Assembly (NCBI GenBank): GCA_018825305.1
Contig: JAHJEO010000020.1
Location: forward strand, 1 to 64,000
Length of the DNA: 64,000 nucleotides
From: Gammaproteobacteria bacterium
GTDB lineage: Bacteria; Pseudomonadota; Gammaproteobacteria; Burkholderiales; Rhodocyclaceae
Direction of reading: 5' to 3'
Shown: positions 47,947 to 55,977 of the stretch, in pieces
How the letters are laid out: every line of letters starts with the position of its first letter
Position numbering within the stretch: position 1 is the first letter of the stretch
The notes under the pieces: model-generated
Seen by the model: the letters and a program-made list of their open reading frames with translations, nothing else
What the model was told of the DNA's origin: nothing
The model's database searches: none
Program-made: the position numbers and the translations under genes

Positions 47947-49824
47947 ATGCGCTGGGTCGGCGCCGGTCTGCTGCTGCTCCACGCGGCGGCGGTTGCCGCG
48001 TTCGGATTATCGGTCGAGATCGACAGCATCGAGCATCCGGCCTTCGCGGCCGAGCGCATCGTCCTGCAGCAGGAGGCCGGTGGTGCACGACTCGCCATCG
48101 GCACGCTGCGCATCGCGGATCGCCGGTTCACCGACGTGCGTCTCGATTGCCGGGAATTCGACTGGAGCGGCGGTGACTGGCGCTGCATCGGCGGGACGGC
48201 AAAAGTCGGCGCTGGCGCCACGGCGAATCTGGACTTCCACTACGCCGCCAAGGCCAAGGCGCTCGACATCACGCTGCGCGAGTTGCCCGCGGCGACGCTG
48301 GTCTCGCTGTTGCCCGATCTTGCCGCCTGGCAGCCCAGGGGCACGCTTTCCGGCGCGGTGCGCCTGGCCGGGAAACGGATCGAGCTCGACCTTGCGGCAG
48401 CAGCAGTCGGCTTCGGCAATGCCGCCGGAACGCAAGCCGGCGAAGGCATCATTCTGCGCATCGGCGGTACGGCGCTGGAAGCCGGCGGAACCTGGCAATG
48501 GCAAGCGGACATCGCGTGGCAGGGCGGCGAGGTGTATTCGCAGCCGTGGTATTTCAAGAGTGCCGGGCAGGCCCTCGCAGCGCGCGGCATTTTGGATGCG
48601 ACGCAACTGAACGTCGAGGCGGCACGCCTGACGCTGCCGGGAATCGGGGTGCTGGACGGACAGATGCGCTGGGATCGCCAGCGCCAGGCCTTGTCCGCGC
48701 TGAGCCTGAACAGCGACGTCTGGCAGGCGGCCACTGCCTGGGCCGGTTTCGGCCAGCCGCTGCTCGGCGAAACGCCGCGAATCCAGCCGGCCGGAACGGT
48801 GCGCTTTGCGCTGGCCGTCGATGACGTCGGCTTGCGCAGCCTCGATCTCGATCTGGACCTGGATACGCTCGATGTCGGTGGCGGTCGTCTCTCCCTCGCC
48901 AAGCTGCAGGCGAGCGTGCCCTGGCGGCGCGAAGCCGCGACCGCGGCGCAAGTCACGGCCGATGGCGGCAAGGCCGGCGTGGTGCCGCTGGGGCCGTTCA
49001 ACCTGGCGCTGGCGATGAATGGCTGGAACTTCGGTTTCGACAGGTTCGAGGTGCCGCTGCTCGACAGCCGCCTGCTGTTCGAAGACTTCGCCGCACGGCG
49101 CGAAGGCGAAAAATGGCGCTGGCAACTGGCGGGGGCCGTGGATCCGGTATCCATGCCATCGCTTTCGGCCACGCTCGGCCTGCCGCGGATGGAAGGGCTG
49201 TTGTCGGCAACGATTCCACGCATCCGCTATGCCGACGGCACGCTGGTGCTGGATGGCACGCTGATCGTGGCGCTGTTCGACGGCTACCTGTCCGTCGCCG
49301 GGCTGAAGGTCGTCGAGCCGTTCGGGCGTGCGCCGCGCGTGGTGGCCGACATCGATGCGCGCCACCTCGACCTGGCGATGCTGACCGACACTTTTTCCTT
49401 CGGCAGCATCACCGGCTATGTCGACGCCGACGTGCGCGGGCTGGAAATGGTCGGCTGGCAGCCACAGGCCTTTGCCGCGCGCATCGAGACCAGCCCGGGC
49501 GATTTTCGCAAGCGCATCAGCCAGCGCGCGGTGCAGAACATCTCCTCGCTGGGCGGTGCCGGCGCCGGCGCGGCGATCCAGCGCAGCTTCCTGCGCTTCT
49601 TCGAGACCTTCGGCTACGACCGCATCGGCCTGACCTGTCGCCTGGTCGGCGGTGTCTGCCAGATGGGCGGCCTGGAAGACAGCGGCCACGGCTACCTGAT
49701 GGTCAAGGGCGGCGGCGTGCCGGCGCTGAATGTCATGGGCTACAATCGTCGCGTCAGCTGGGACGTGCTGGTATCGCGCCTGCAGGAAATCGCCGCCGGC
49801 AATTCGCGCCCCGTCATCGAATAG
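47947..49824 (+). CDS. ydbH: YdbH-type AsmA-like intermembrane protein
   Basis: The 625-residue protein has an N-terminal signal anchor and a long beta-rich region, and ends in a YdbH-like domain with GYVDADVRGLEM and a Cys pair in GLTCRLVGGVCQMGG. In E. coli YdbH and the lipoprotein YnbE form a bridge that moves phospholipids between membranes, redundant with TamB and YhdP. Here the next two genes are ynbE- and ydbL-like, which strongly supports the call. It is shorter than the E. coli protein (879). A dispersed repeat lies at 48201-48225. Confidence 0.82.
   Translation: MRWVGAGLLLLHAAAVAAFGLSVEIDSIEHPAFAAERIVLQQEAGGARLAIGTLRIADRRFTDVRLDCREFDWSGGDWRCIGGTAKVGAGATANLDFHYAAKAKALDITLRELPAATLVSLLPDLAAWQPRGTLSGAVRLAGKRIELDLAAAAVGFGNAAGTQAGEGIILRIGGTALEAGGTWQWQADIAWQGGEVYSQPWYFKSAGQALAARGILDATQLNVEAARLTLPGIGVLDGQMRWDRQRQALSALSLNSDVWQAATAWAGFGQPLLGETPRIQPAGTVRFALAVDDVGLRSLDLDLDLDTLDVGGGRLSLAKLQASVPWRREAATAAQVTADGGKAGVVPLGPFNLALAMNGWNFGFDRFEVPLLDSRLLFEDFAARREGEKWRWQLAGAVDPVSMPSLSATLGLPRMEGLLSATIPRIRYADGTLVLDGTLIVALFDGYLSVAGLKVVEPFGRAPRVVADIDARHLDLAMLTDTFSFGSITGYVDADVRGLEMVGWQPQAFAARIETSPGDFRKRISQRAVQNISSLGGAGAGAAIQRSFLRFFETFGYDRIGLTCRLVGGVCQMGGLEDSGHGYLMVKGGGVPALNVMGYNRRVSWDVLVSRLQEIAAGNSRPVIE
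48201..48225 (+). repeat. Dispersed 25-base repeat, copy 9 (inside ydbH)
   Basis: The core AAAAGTCGGCG is intact and the tail CTGGCGCCACGGCG has one difference. It is read as AKVGAGATAN. Confidence 0.7.
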
Positions 49825-49832
49825 GAGTCACC

Positions 49833-50006
49833 ATGTCCCGTATCGCCCTGTCCCTGTTCGCCGCCGGCTGTTTGGCGGGGTGTGTCACCATCAATATCTA
49901 TTTCCCGGCGGCGGCGGCCGAAAAGGCCGCCGACAAGATCATCGACGAAGTCTGGCAATTGCAGAAGACGCCGGATGCGCTGGCGCCGACCAAGGAGAGC
50001 AAATGA
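49833..50006 (+). CDS. ynbE: YnbE-like lipoprotein
   Basis: This 57-residue product has a signal sequence with lipobox LAGC (Cys at residue 17), so it should be a lipoprotein, and the short mature part contains TINIYFPAAAAEKAADKIID, the YnbE hallmark. In E. coli YnbE stacks with YdbH at the outer membrane to complete the lipid bridge. GGAG seven to ten bases before the ATG marks the start. It overlaps ydbL by four bases. Confidence 0.85.
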   Translation: MSRIALSLFAAGCLAGCVTINIYFPAAAAEKAADKIIDEVWQLQKTPDALAPTKESK

Positions 50007-50413
50007 TGAAAACCCTGCTGAGCTTCCTGCTGTTGCTGCTGAGCGGCGCCGCCGCGGCGCAGGGCAACCTCGAGATCAACACGCCGGCCATCGCCCAGAC
50101 AAAGTCGGCGATGGCGGCACGCCACGCCCAGTTGGCACCGCACTACGCCAGCGGTGCGCTGGGTCTGGCGCGCGATGCCACGGTGCAGCTGCGCGATGCC
50201 GGCGCCATTCCGCTGGCGCAGCGCGGTGTGGTCCAATCGGCTGTGGCCGCCGAGAACGCTGACCGTGCAGCGCTCTATCGCGAGATCGCCAAGGCCAACG
50301 GCAATCCGGCTTGGGAATCCGACATCCGTGCCACTTTTGCCCAGCAGTGGATTGCCAAGGCCCAGCCCGGCTGGTGGGTGCAGAACCCGCAGGGCGCGTG
50401 GGTTAAAAAGTAA
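50003..50413 (+). CDS. ydbL: YdbL/DUF1318-like periplasmic protein
   Basis: The 136-residue protein has a signal peptide (SLLLLLLSGAAAA region, cleavage near AQG) and the DUF1318 domain with TKSAMAARHAQLAPHYASGALG and the WWVQNPQGAWV ending. E. coli YdbL modulates YdbH-YnbE assembly. The start Met at 50003 or 50006 overlaps the ynbE stop. A dispersed repeat (50100-50124) encodes KSAMAARH. Confidence 0.85.
   Translation: MMKTLLSFLLLLLSGAAAAQGNLEINTPAIAQTKSAMAARHAQLAPHYASGALGLARDATVQLRDAGAIPLAQRGVVQSAVAAENADRAALYREIAKANGNPAWESDIRATFAQQWIAKAQPGWWVQNPQGAWVKK
50100..50124 (+). repeat. Dispersed 25-base repeat, copy 10 (inside ydbL)
   Basis: CAAAGTCGGCG followed by ATGGCGGCACGCCA: first A missing, core otherwise intact, tail three differences. 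It reads as KSAMAARH, the same frame as copy 8. Confidence 0.6.
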
Positions 50414-50428
50414 TCTGGCAGGACTGAC

Positions 50429-51217
50429 GTGACTCCCGTTCTCGTTTTCGACATCGAGACCATTCCCGATGTCGCCGGCATTCGCGCCCTGCACGATCTG
50501 CCGCCCGAACTAGCCGATGCCGAGGTCGCCGAGTTCGCCTTCCAGCGCCAGCGGGCGAAGAACGGCTCGGACTTCCTGCCGCACCACCTGCAGCGCATCG
50601 CCGTCATCTCCTGCGTGCTGCGCTCCGACGATGGCTTCAAGGTCTGGTCGCTGGCAGAACCCAAGCTGAACGAAGCCGAGATCATCCGCCGCTTTTTCGG
50701 GGGCATCGAAAAATACACGCCGCAGCTCGTATCCTGGAACGGCGGCGGCTTCGACCTGCCGGTGCTGCATTATCGCGGCCTGATCCACGGCGTCGAGGCG
50801 GCGCGCTACTGGGAAATGGGCGAGGGCGACAGCTTTGACGCCCGCGACTTCAAGTGGAACAACTACATCGGCCGCTACCACACGCGCCACCTCGACCTGA
50901 TGGACCTGCTGGCGATGTACCAGCCGCGCGCCAGCGCGCGGCTCGACGAGCTGGCCAAGCTGATGGGCCTGCCGGGCAAACTCGGCATGGACGGCGGTGC
51001 GGTCTGGGGCGAGTGGCTGGCCGGCGGGATCGACGAAATACGCGACTACTGCGAAACCGATGTCGTCAATACCTACATGGTATATTTGCGCTTCCAGCTG
51101 ATGCGCGGCAGGATGAACGCTACCGAGCACCAGGCCGAGGTCGCCTTCGTCCGCGCCGAACTGGCCAAGGCCGAAGCGCCGCACTGGACCAGGTTTCTTG
51201 CTGCGTGGCCGGCATAG
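50429..51217 (+). CDS. PolB-type 3'-5' exonuclease domain protein
   Basis: The 262-residue protein is a DnaQ-fold exonuclease of the PF10108 kind. VFDIETIPD is motif I (DxE), SWNGGGFDLPVL motif II, and YCETDVVNTY motif III with the last Asp. There is no polymerase domain. Start is GTG at 50429, 15 bases behind the ydbL stop, so it may be co-transcribed with ydbH-ynbE-ydbL. The role, probably DNA repair or RNA processing, is not settled for this family. Confidence 0.85.
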   Translation: MTPVLVFDIETIPDVAGIRALHDLPPELADAEVAEFAFQRQRAKNGSDFLPHHLQRIAVISCVLRSDDGFKVWSLAEPKLNEAEIIRRFFGGIEKYTPQLVSWNGGGFDLPVLHYRGLIHGVEAARYWEMGEGDSFDARDFKWNNYIGRYHTRHLDLMDLLAMYQPRASARLDELAKLMGLPGKLGMDGGAVWGEWLAGGIDEIRDYCETDVVNTYMVYLRFQLMRGRMNATEHQAEVAFVRAELAKAEAPHWTRFLAAWPA

Positions 51218-51237
51218 CCGGCGGAAGGAGAGGGCGT

Positions 51238-52509
51238 ATGCGTATGAAATATGGCGTAATGGCGGCGCTGCTGCTTGGCGTGGGCGTCGCTCATGCCCAG
51301 AACAAGGCGGTCGAGGCGCAGTTCTGGATGGATCTGGCGACATCGGCCATGTCTATTCCCGGCATGCCGGACGACATGATGGAAAGCGGCATGATGTCGC
51401 AGATGATGGGCGGCAATGCATTCGGCAGCACCAAGGGACCGATGGGGCAGATGGGCAAGTCGCTCGATACCGCGCTGTGGTTGCGCGCCAAGCCGGCGGG
51501 CATCGAGGGTAGCCATGGCATTCCGGCCGAGTTGCGGCTGGGGCCGACGCTGCCGCTGTTGCCGCCGAAGGTAGAGCGGGCTCGCGGCGAGCGCGACAGC
51601 GGGCCGGACGAAGTGCCGGAAAAGCCCAAGGGTCGCATCCTGTTCTACTGGGGCTGCGGCGAGAACGTGCGACCGGGCCAGCCGCGCGTGCTTGACTTCG
51701 CCAAGGCGGACTTCGCCGAGTATGGCCGTTTCATGACGGGGCGCCATGTCGCCGATCGCGGCGCCAAGAGCCAGCCCGGCCGCTCGGTGTGGCCCAACGA
51801 GAAGGACCGCCGCCGCGTGCCGAAGGACGGATCGTTCGTCGGCGGCCACGCCCTCTCCGGCGACGGCGTGCCGGCGAGCTTCAAATTCGCGGTCGCCGAG
51901 GCCTACGACTTCATGCCCAAGATCGCCATGACCACGCGCGGCGAGCCGGCCGCCAGCATCACGGTCGGCTGGAATGCGGTGAGCAACGCGCAGGCCTATT
52001 TCCTCAATGCCATGGGGGCGCGCGGCGAAAGCGAAATGATCATCTGGAGTTCCAGCGAGGAGCCGGACCCGGGTTGGGGCCTGATGACCTACCTGTCGCC
52101 GGCCAACATACAGAAATTCCTCAAGGAACGAGTGATTCTGCCGCCGGCGACGCAGCAATGCGTGATTCCGAAAGGCATTTTCGCCAATGTCGAAGGCGCG
52201 ATGGTGAGCATGATCGCCTACGGCCCCGAACTCAACCTGTCCCATCCGCCGCGTCCGCCAAAGGCGGAGCCCTCGTGGCAGCCGGAGTGGGTGGCACGCG
52301 TTCGCGTCAAGTCGACCGGCATGACCATGCTGGGCATGGGCGACGAGGATACGGCGCCGCGCAGCCAGCGGCGCTCGCGTTCGTCGCGCGAGGACATGCC
52401 CACACAGGTCGAGCGCGAGATGCCGCAGAATTCGGGCCGCGAGGAAGATGGTGGTGGCGTCGGCATCCCCGACGCCGGCCAGATGCTGCGCGGGATATTC
52501 GGACGTTAA
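51238..52509 (+). CDS. Conserved secreted protein, Met-rich near N-terminus
   Basis: The 423-residue protein has a signal peptide (cleavage near AHA-Q) and a Met-rich mature start: MPDDMMESGMMSQMMGG, about residues 41-57. The middle is soluble and beta-like (ASITVGWNAVSNAQAYFLNAMG), and the C-terminus is low-complexity and charged. A GGAAGGAG site seven bases before ATG 51238 marks the start. I do not recognise the family. The Met cluster may bind copper or may be only a linker; neither is shown. Confidence 0.6.
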   Translation: MRMKYGVMAALLLGVGVAHAQNKAVEAQFWMDLATSAMSIPGMPDDMMESGMMSQMMGGNAFGSTKGPMGQMGKSLDTALWLRAKPAGIEGSHGIPAELRLGPTLPLLPPKVERARGERDSGPDEVPEKPKGRILFYWGCGENVRPGQPRVLDFAKADFAEYGRFMTGRHVADRGAKSQPGRSVWPNEKDRRRVPKDGSFVGGHALSGDGVPASFKFAVAEAYDFMPKIAMTTRGEPAASITVGWNAVSNAQAYFLNAMGARGESEMIIWSSSEEPDPGWGLMTYLSPANIQKFLKERVILPPATQQCVIPKGIFANVEGAMVSMIAYGPELNLSHPPRPPKAEPSWQPEWVARVRVKSTGMTMLGMGDEDTAPRSQRRSRSSREDMPTQVEREMPQNSGREEDGGGVGIPDAGQMLRGIFGR

Positions 52510-52875
52510 TTGGATGTCGCCGCCCGGCCTTGGGGCGGGCAACGAAGACGCAGGCAAAGGACGGCATGCCTTCGTGACTGCCGACGACGTTTGTCCGCTT
52601 ATCGCAGGGACGCTGGGTGCGTACTGTCGGCCAGGCGCCGACGTTCGCAGTTCGCTGAAATTACCGAACTGAACGTCAGCAGCGCCCCAGACAGCCGACG
52701 CTCAAAATATGACCGCCAATGAGTGCTCACCGGCCTAAGGAGCCACTGACTGAATTCAGATAGCGAAGCTCAAGAATTCCTGAGTTTTGTGCAGATTGCG
52801 ATGTATCAACGAACCATGGCTACGAGGATCTGAGGATCGCTGTCACCAATCCCCGCAACAACCAATCCCACCGAC
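52510..52875. other. Intergenic stretch without a clear gene
   Basis: Base composition is visibly less GC-rich than in neighbouring genes, and short open frames lack a ribosome-binding site or codon bias. Nothing recognisable was found. It separates the core genes from the toxin-antitoxin pair and may be decayed or transferred DNA. Confidence 0.5.
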
Positions 52876-52904
52876 TTGACGCGGACACTATCTAGTCAGA
52901 TAAT
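52876..52904 (+). promoter_or_regulatory. Promoter of the toxin-antitoxin operon
   Basis: TTGACG at 52876-52881 and GATAAT at 52899-52904 are spaced by exactly 17 bases, 35 bases before the antitoxin ATG. It is one of the best promoter matches in the window. Confidence 0.7.
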
Positions 52905-52909
52905 CAGAC
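52895..52909 (+). promoter_or_regulatory. Palindromic operator overlapping the -10 box
   Basis: GTCAGATAATCAGAC is a palindrome with one symmetric mismatch pair and an odd centre (GTC-A-GAT-A-ATC-A-GAC). It covers the -10 box, where the Phd-type antitoxin would bind to repress its own operon. Confidence 0.6.
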
Positions 52910-52938
52910 CAGTATGAGCATTCATTGGAGGTGTGGCC

Positions 52939-53202
52939 ATGCGGAGTTCCCAGTGGCGTTTGCAGGACGCAAAAGCGCAGTTCAGCCAGGTTGTTGAGTC
53001 GGCCTTGCAAGGCGAACCGCAGCACGTAACCCGGCGAGGCCGGGAAGCTGTAGTGGTTTTGTCCGAGGCAAGCTATCGTGCGCTTCGCGCTGGTGCGCGT
53101 GCCACCGCACCAGGACTCGTGGCGCATCTACTGGCCATTCCAAAAAGCGACGATGCGGATGACAAGGCCAGCCGCATCGCATTGAGGGATGTCGAACTCT
53201 GA
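52939..53202 (+). CDS. Phd/YefM-family antitoxin
   Basis: The 87-residue protein opens SSQWRLQDAKAQFSQVVESAL and has TRRGREAVVVLSEASYRAL, the Phd/YefM fold. The C-terminal part (SDDADDKASRIALRDVEL) should wrap and inhibit the toxin. GGAG eleven bases before the ATG supports 52939. The stop overlaps the toxin start by one base (TGATG), so they are co-translated. Confidence 0.88.
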   Translation: MRSSQWRLQDAKAQFSQVVESALQGEPQHVTRRGREAVVVLSEASYRALRAGARATAPGLVAHLLAIPKSDDADDKASRIALRDVEL

Positions 53203-53609
53203 TGTTCCTGCTCGATACCGTCATCGTCTCCGAGCTGCGCAAAACGAAGCCGGATACCGGCGTGGTCCGCTGGATATCGAAGCAGCAGAACGACCAGCTT
53301 CATCTGAGCGTGTTAACGCTGGGCGAAATCGAGCGCGGAATCGAAAAACGGCGCAAGGCCGATCCCAAGTTCGCCGACGCTCTGGCGGTGTGGCTTGAGG
53401 ATATGACGCGACTTTATGCTGATCGCATTCTTCCGGTAACGCCCGGCATTGCCCGGCGCTGGGGCCGTCTGTCCGCGCAACTCGGGCACGACGGCGCAGA
53501 CTTGTTGATTGCGGCGACGGCCTTGACGCATGGCCTGACGGTAGTTACTCGAAACACCAGCCACTTCGAACCGACTGGGGTCGATGTCATCAATCCGTTC
53601 AAGCGGTAA
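53202..53609 (+). CDS. PIN-domain toxin (FitB/VapC-like ribonuclease)
   Basis: The 135-residue protein carries the PIN acidic set: Asp5 (FLLDTVIVSEL), Glu42 (LGEIERG), Asp100 (GADLLIAATAL) and Asn118 in TRNTSHF in place of the fourth acidic residue. It should cleave RNA (tRNA or mRNA) when not bound by the upstream antitoxin. The SEL after the first Asp is typical of the FitB branch, which usually pairs with Phd- or FitA-type antitoxins. Confidence 0.88.
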   Translation: MFLLDTVIVSELRKTKPDTGVVRWISKQQNDQLHLSVLTLGEIERGIEKRRKADPKFADALAVWLEDMTRLYADRILPVTPGIARRWGRLSAQLGHDGADLLIAATALTHGLTVVTRNTSHFEPTGVDVINPFKR

Positions 53610-53898
53610 CCGCTGTTGGAAGCTGCCTTGGACATTCGTGAATGACAGCTTCCGGCGGGAGCCGCTGACTCCTTAGGCCGATGAGTACTCGTCCATCGCG
53701 CTGAACCCAGCGGCAGCAGTACCGCGCATGGCTGACCTTCACGACCTCGAAAGCTGAACGACTCTTGGGGGTCGAGTCCGGCCTGATAGCCAGAAAACCA
53801 GAGCGGCAGCCACCAATCTGAAGGGGGCCTATACAGCGGGGTAGCCGAACGGCAAGATGTTGACCTTGTGCAGCCTTGGGACCGGCGGCATCGCTAAT
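53610..53898. other. Intergenic stretch after the toxin gene
   Basis: It holds an inverted repeat GGAAGCTG (53618-53625) / CAGCTTCC (53646-53653) with a 20-base loop, and otherwise no recognisable gene. Composition is lower in GC than core genes. The inverted repeat could protect the toxin mRNA end. Confidence 0.45.
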
Positions 53899-53910
53899 AA
53901 GGAGTAGGAA

Positions 53911-54105
53911 ATGAAGAGGGCAGTGATTGAGGACTGGGATCAGTTCCATGCTTTCCTTGCCGCGCAGCCATTGATCCAATGGTCAATGGAAAAGCAACAT
54001 GAGATTGCCATGGGATTGCGTCACGACCATCGAAAACAAGCAGGCCATCCGCCTCCGAAGAACGACAACGCCGACCTGGCCGCTGCCTTGTCTTCGATGG
54101 CGTGA
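53911..54105 (+). CDS. Small hypothetical protein (64 residues)
   Basis: AAGGAG lies six bases before the ATG, and the 64-residue product is polar, His/Lys-rich, and has no hydrophobic segment. I do not recognise it. The good ribosome-binding site is the main evidence. It does not look like a third TA component. Confidence 0.5.
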   Translation: MKRAVIEDWDQFHAFLAAQPLIQWSMEKQHEIAMGLRHDHRKQAGHPPPKNDNADLAAALSSMA

Positions 54106-54172
54106 TACGGCTCTCTCTAAGGGTCGGGAGTACGCCGGCAGCAAATAGGAATGCGGACCTGCGGGTTGGTTG

Positions 54173-54191
54173 CTGCCGTCGGCGGCAGTTT
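54173..54191 (+). terminator. Candidate terminator after the small ORF
   Basis: CTGCCG (54173-54178) and CGGCAG (54183-54188) form a 6-bp stem with a TCGG loop followed by TTT. It lies between convergent genes. Confidence 0.35.
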
Positions 54192-54222
54192 GGGTCTCGC
54201 CAGACTGTTCAAATCTGATGGC

Positions 54223-55080
54223 TCAATGAGTCTGTGTCTGGCGGGCGATCGCTGTTTCCAGTAGCGCGATGAAGTCCTTCTCGTCCTTCACTTGTGCCAC
54301 CTCGTGCGAAGTCACGGTGTAGCCGTGCGGCCGGGCGATGGCTTCATAGCGCGGGATGCGCGAGTGGAAGAGGTGGGGGAAGACCCAGCGGGTGAAATCG
54401 TCGGGGTCGGCCGCGGCGATGCCGCCGAGTCCGCGCTCGGCCAGAAACTTCGGCAGGTGCTCGGCAAGGAAGGCCGGGCGGAAGTAGAGCGGCTTGGGGT
54501 CGCTCTGCGCGCGGCGGATCAACTCGGCTTCCTCGTCCGCGGTCGTGACCTGGATGTAGAGAATCAGCGTGTGCTCGACCAGCAGGTCGATGACCGCGGG
54601 TTCATCGAGTTCGCAGAGGCTGCCGCCGACGTCGTTGACGAAATGGTTGTAGCCGTAGATGTCCTGTGCCTTGGCGATGAAGGCCGGTACGTCCTGCATC
54701 GCGGCGATTTCGCCCTCGCGGTACATGGCCTGGCGGCGCGAGAACTCGTCGAAGGGAATGCCGCCCTTCGCCGGGTCGCCAAGCTTGCCGACGAAGGTCA
54801 GCACCGGGCCGAGGTCGTCGATCTTGATGTTGTTCTTGATGTCGATCCAGTCGCGCCGCAGCAGGTCGCGCAGGAAGGGCACCTGCATCGCCTGCTGCTT
54901 GATGATGTCCAGGATCGGCTCGTCGAGGTAGCGCTTGCCGATGCGGAAGTCGGCCGAGTAGTGGAACCAGTCGTGGCGGCGCAGTAGCGACGACAGCCAG
55001 GTCTTGCCGACGCCCGACATGCCGAGCAGGGTGACCTTCTTGTGGGGCCAGGCGCGAAATGAATCGACGCTGAACTTCAT
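54223..55080 (-). CDS. P-loop ATPase/kinase-like protein next to the cyclase
   Basis: The 285-residue protein has a Walker A GMSGVGKT at residues 20-27 after a short strand (VTLLG) and a likely Walker B-like strand (LILYIQVT). The rest (SRRQAMYREGE, DIYGYNHFVNDVGGSLCEL) is unfamiliar. It may be a kinase or regulatory ATPase. It lies 18 bases after the cyclase homologue in transcription order, so the two are probably co-transcribed. No membrane, TIR or nuclease domain is seen. Confidence 0.7.
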   Translation of the reverse strand: MKFSVDSFRAWPHKKVTLLGMSGVGKTWLSSLLRRHDWFHYSADFRIGKRYLDEPILDIIKQQAMQVPFLRDLLRRDWIDIKNNIKIDDLGPVLTFVGKLGDPAKGGIPFDEFSRRQAMYREGEIAAMQDVPAFIAKAQDIYGYNHFVNDVGGSLCELDEPAVIDLLVEHTLILYIQVTTADEEAELIRRAQSDPKPLYFRPAFLAEHLPKFLAERGLGGIAAADPDDFTRWVFPHLFHSRIPRYEAIARPHGYTVTSHEVAQVKDEKDFIALLETAIARQTQTH

Positions 55081-55098
55081 TTTCGGCTCAAGACAAGC

Positions 55099-55905
55099 TC
55101 AGACGAACAGGTTCTTGCCATTCTTGAGGAAATTGACGGCGTAGGCTTCCTGTCCTTCCGGGTATTCCTTGGTCGGGACGCAGCATTGTGCGGCGCGATA
55201 CTGCAGGTCGGTCGTCAGTTGGCCGTTGTTCCGCGTCGCACCCTCGGTCAGGCGGTTCCCGGGATAGGCGTTCATCAGCAACTCGTAGGGCTTGCGCGCG
55301 GCATTGGCCATGCGCACGGCGCCGACGATGGGCGGGCCGACCAGCGTGAGGTCTCCGGCGATCGGTGCGACGTGGCAGAGGCCGGCGTCGATGCCGATGG
55401 ATAGACCGACCCCGCTCGGGATGTTGCGCAGGTTGGCCAGAAAGGCCGGGTAGTAGTAGCTGCGGAAACTTTCCATCACCGTGGCCGAGAAGGCCAGCAC
55501 GGTTTCCATCTGTGTCGCAAAACCTTCCTCGACCAGCCAGTAGCAGATGAAGCCGTCGCCGGTGAATTTGTCGAACCAGCCGTTGTGGAAATGCAGCACG
55601 GTGCGGAACTCGCCGACGAAGTCGTCGAGGATGTTGGCGAACTGCAGGATGTCGATCGATTCCTTCATCACCGAACTGGAGCGGCGGATGTCGGCGGTCA
55701 TGACGATGGCCTCGACTGGCTGGCGCTCGGCGATGGCGCGGCGAATTTTCGACGAGACGTCGGTGCGAGTGGGGTCGAAGCGGTCGCGCGGCGCATGGCG
55801 CTGCAGATGGCGATCCATGTGGGCGCCGTGGAGATCGGAGATGACCTCCTGCAGGTGTTCGATGACGTTGATGCGATCCATCGTGTGCGGCGACTTGATG
55901 CCCAT
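55099..55905 (-). CDS. Class III nucleotidyl cyclase homologue
   Basis: The 268-residue soluble protein has a cyclase homology domain from about residue 60. Metal Asp72 (TADIRRSS) and Asp117 in FDKFTGDGFI are intact, and Lys113 sits where class III cyclases bind the base. In the later motif (LVGPPIVGAVRMANAA) Arg is kept but the usual catalytic Asn reads Val by my unaided alignment. Product could be cAMP, cGMP, a pyrimidine cNMP, or none. The Met nine codons in is an alternative start. Its neighbour is the P-loop ATPase. Confidence 0.75.
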   Translation of the reverse strand: MGIKSPHTMDRINVIEHLQEVISDLHGAHMDRHLQRHAPRDRFDPTRTDVSSKIRRAIAERQPVEAIVMTADIRRSSSVMKESIDILQFANILDDFVGEFRTVLHFHNGWFDKFTGDGFICYWLVEEGFATQMETVLAFSATVMESFRSYYYPAFLANLRNIPSGVGLSIGIDAGLCHVAPIAGDLTLVGPPIVGAVRMANAARKPYELLMNAYPGNRLTEGATRNNGQLTTDLQYRAAQCCVPTKEYPEGQEAYAVNFLKNGKNLFV

Positions 55906-55977
55906 GCCAACGTTAGGGCGGCCAGCTTAGCACTTTGGCGTCAGCTTTGCCTAGCGCGGCGGCGGCTTGGGGGTGGG

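Noticed and set aside
53911-54105. Small ORF as third component of the toxin-antitoxin system
   Set aside because: It lies 300 bases away with its own ribosome-binding site and has no DNA-binding or chaperone motif.
54223-55905. Calling the cyclase/ATPase pair a proven Pycsar defence system
   Set aside because: No recognised effector domain, and one catalytic position looks changed; only the layout is similar.
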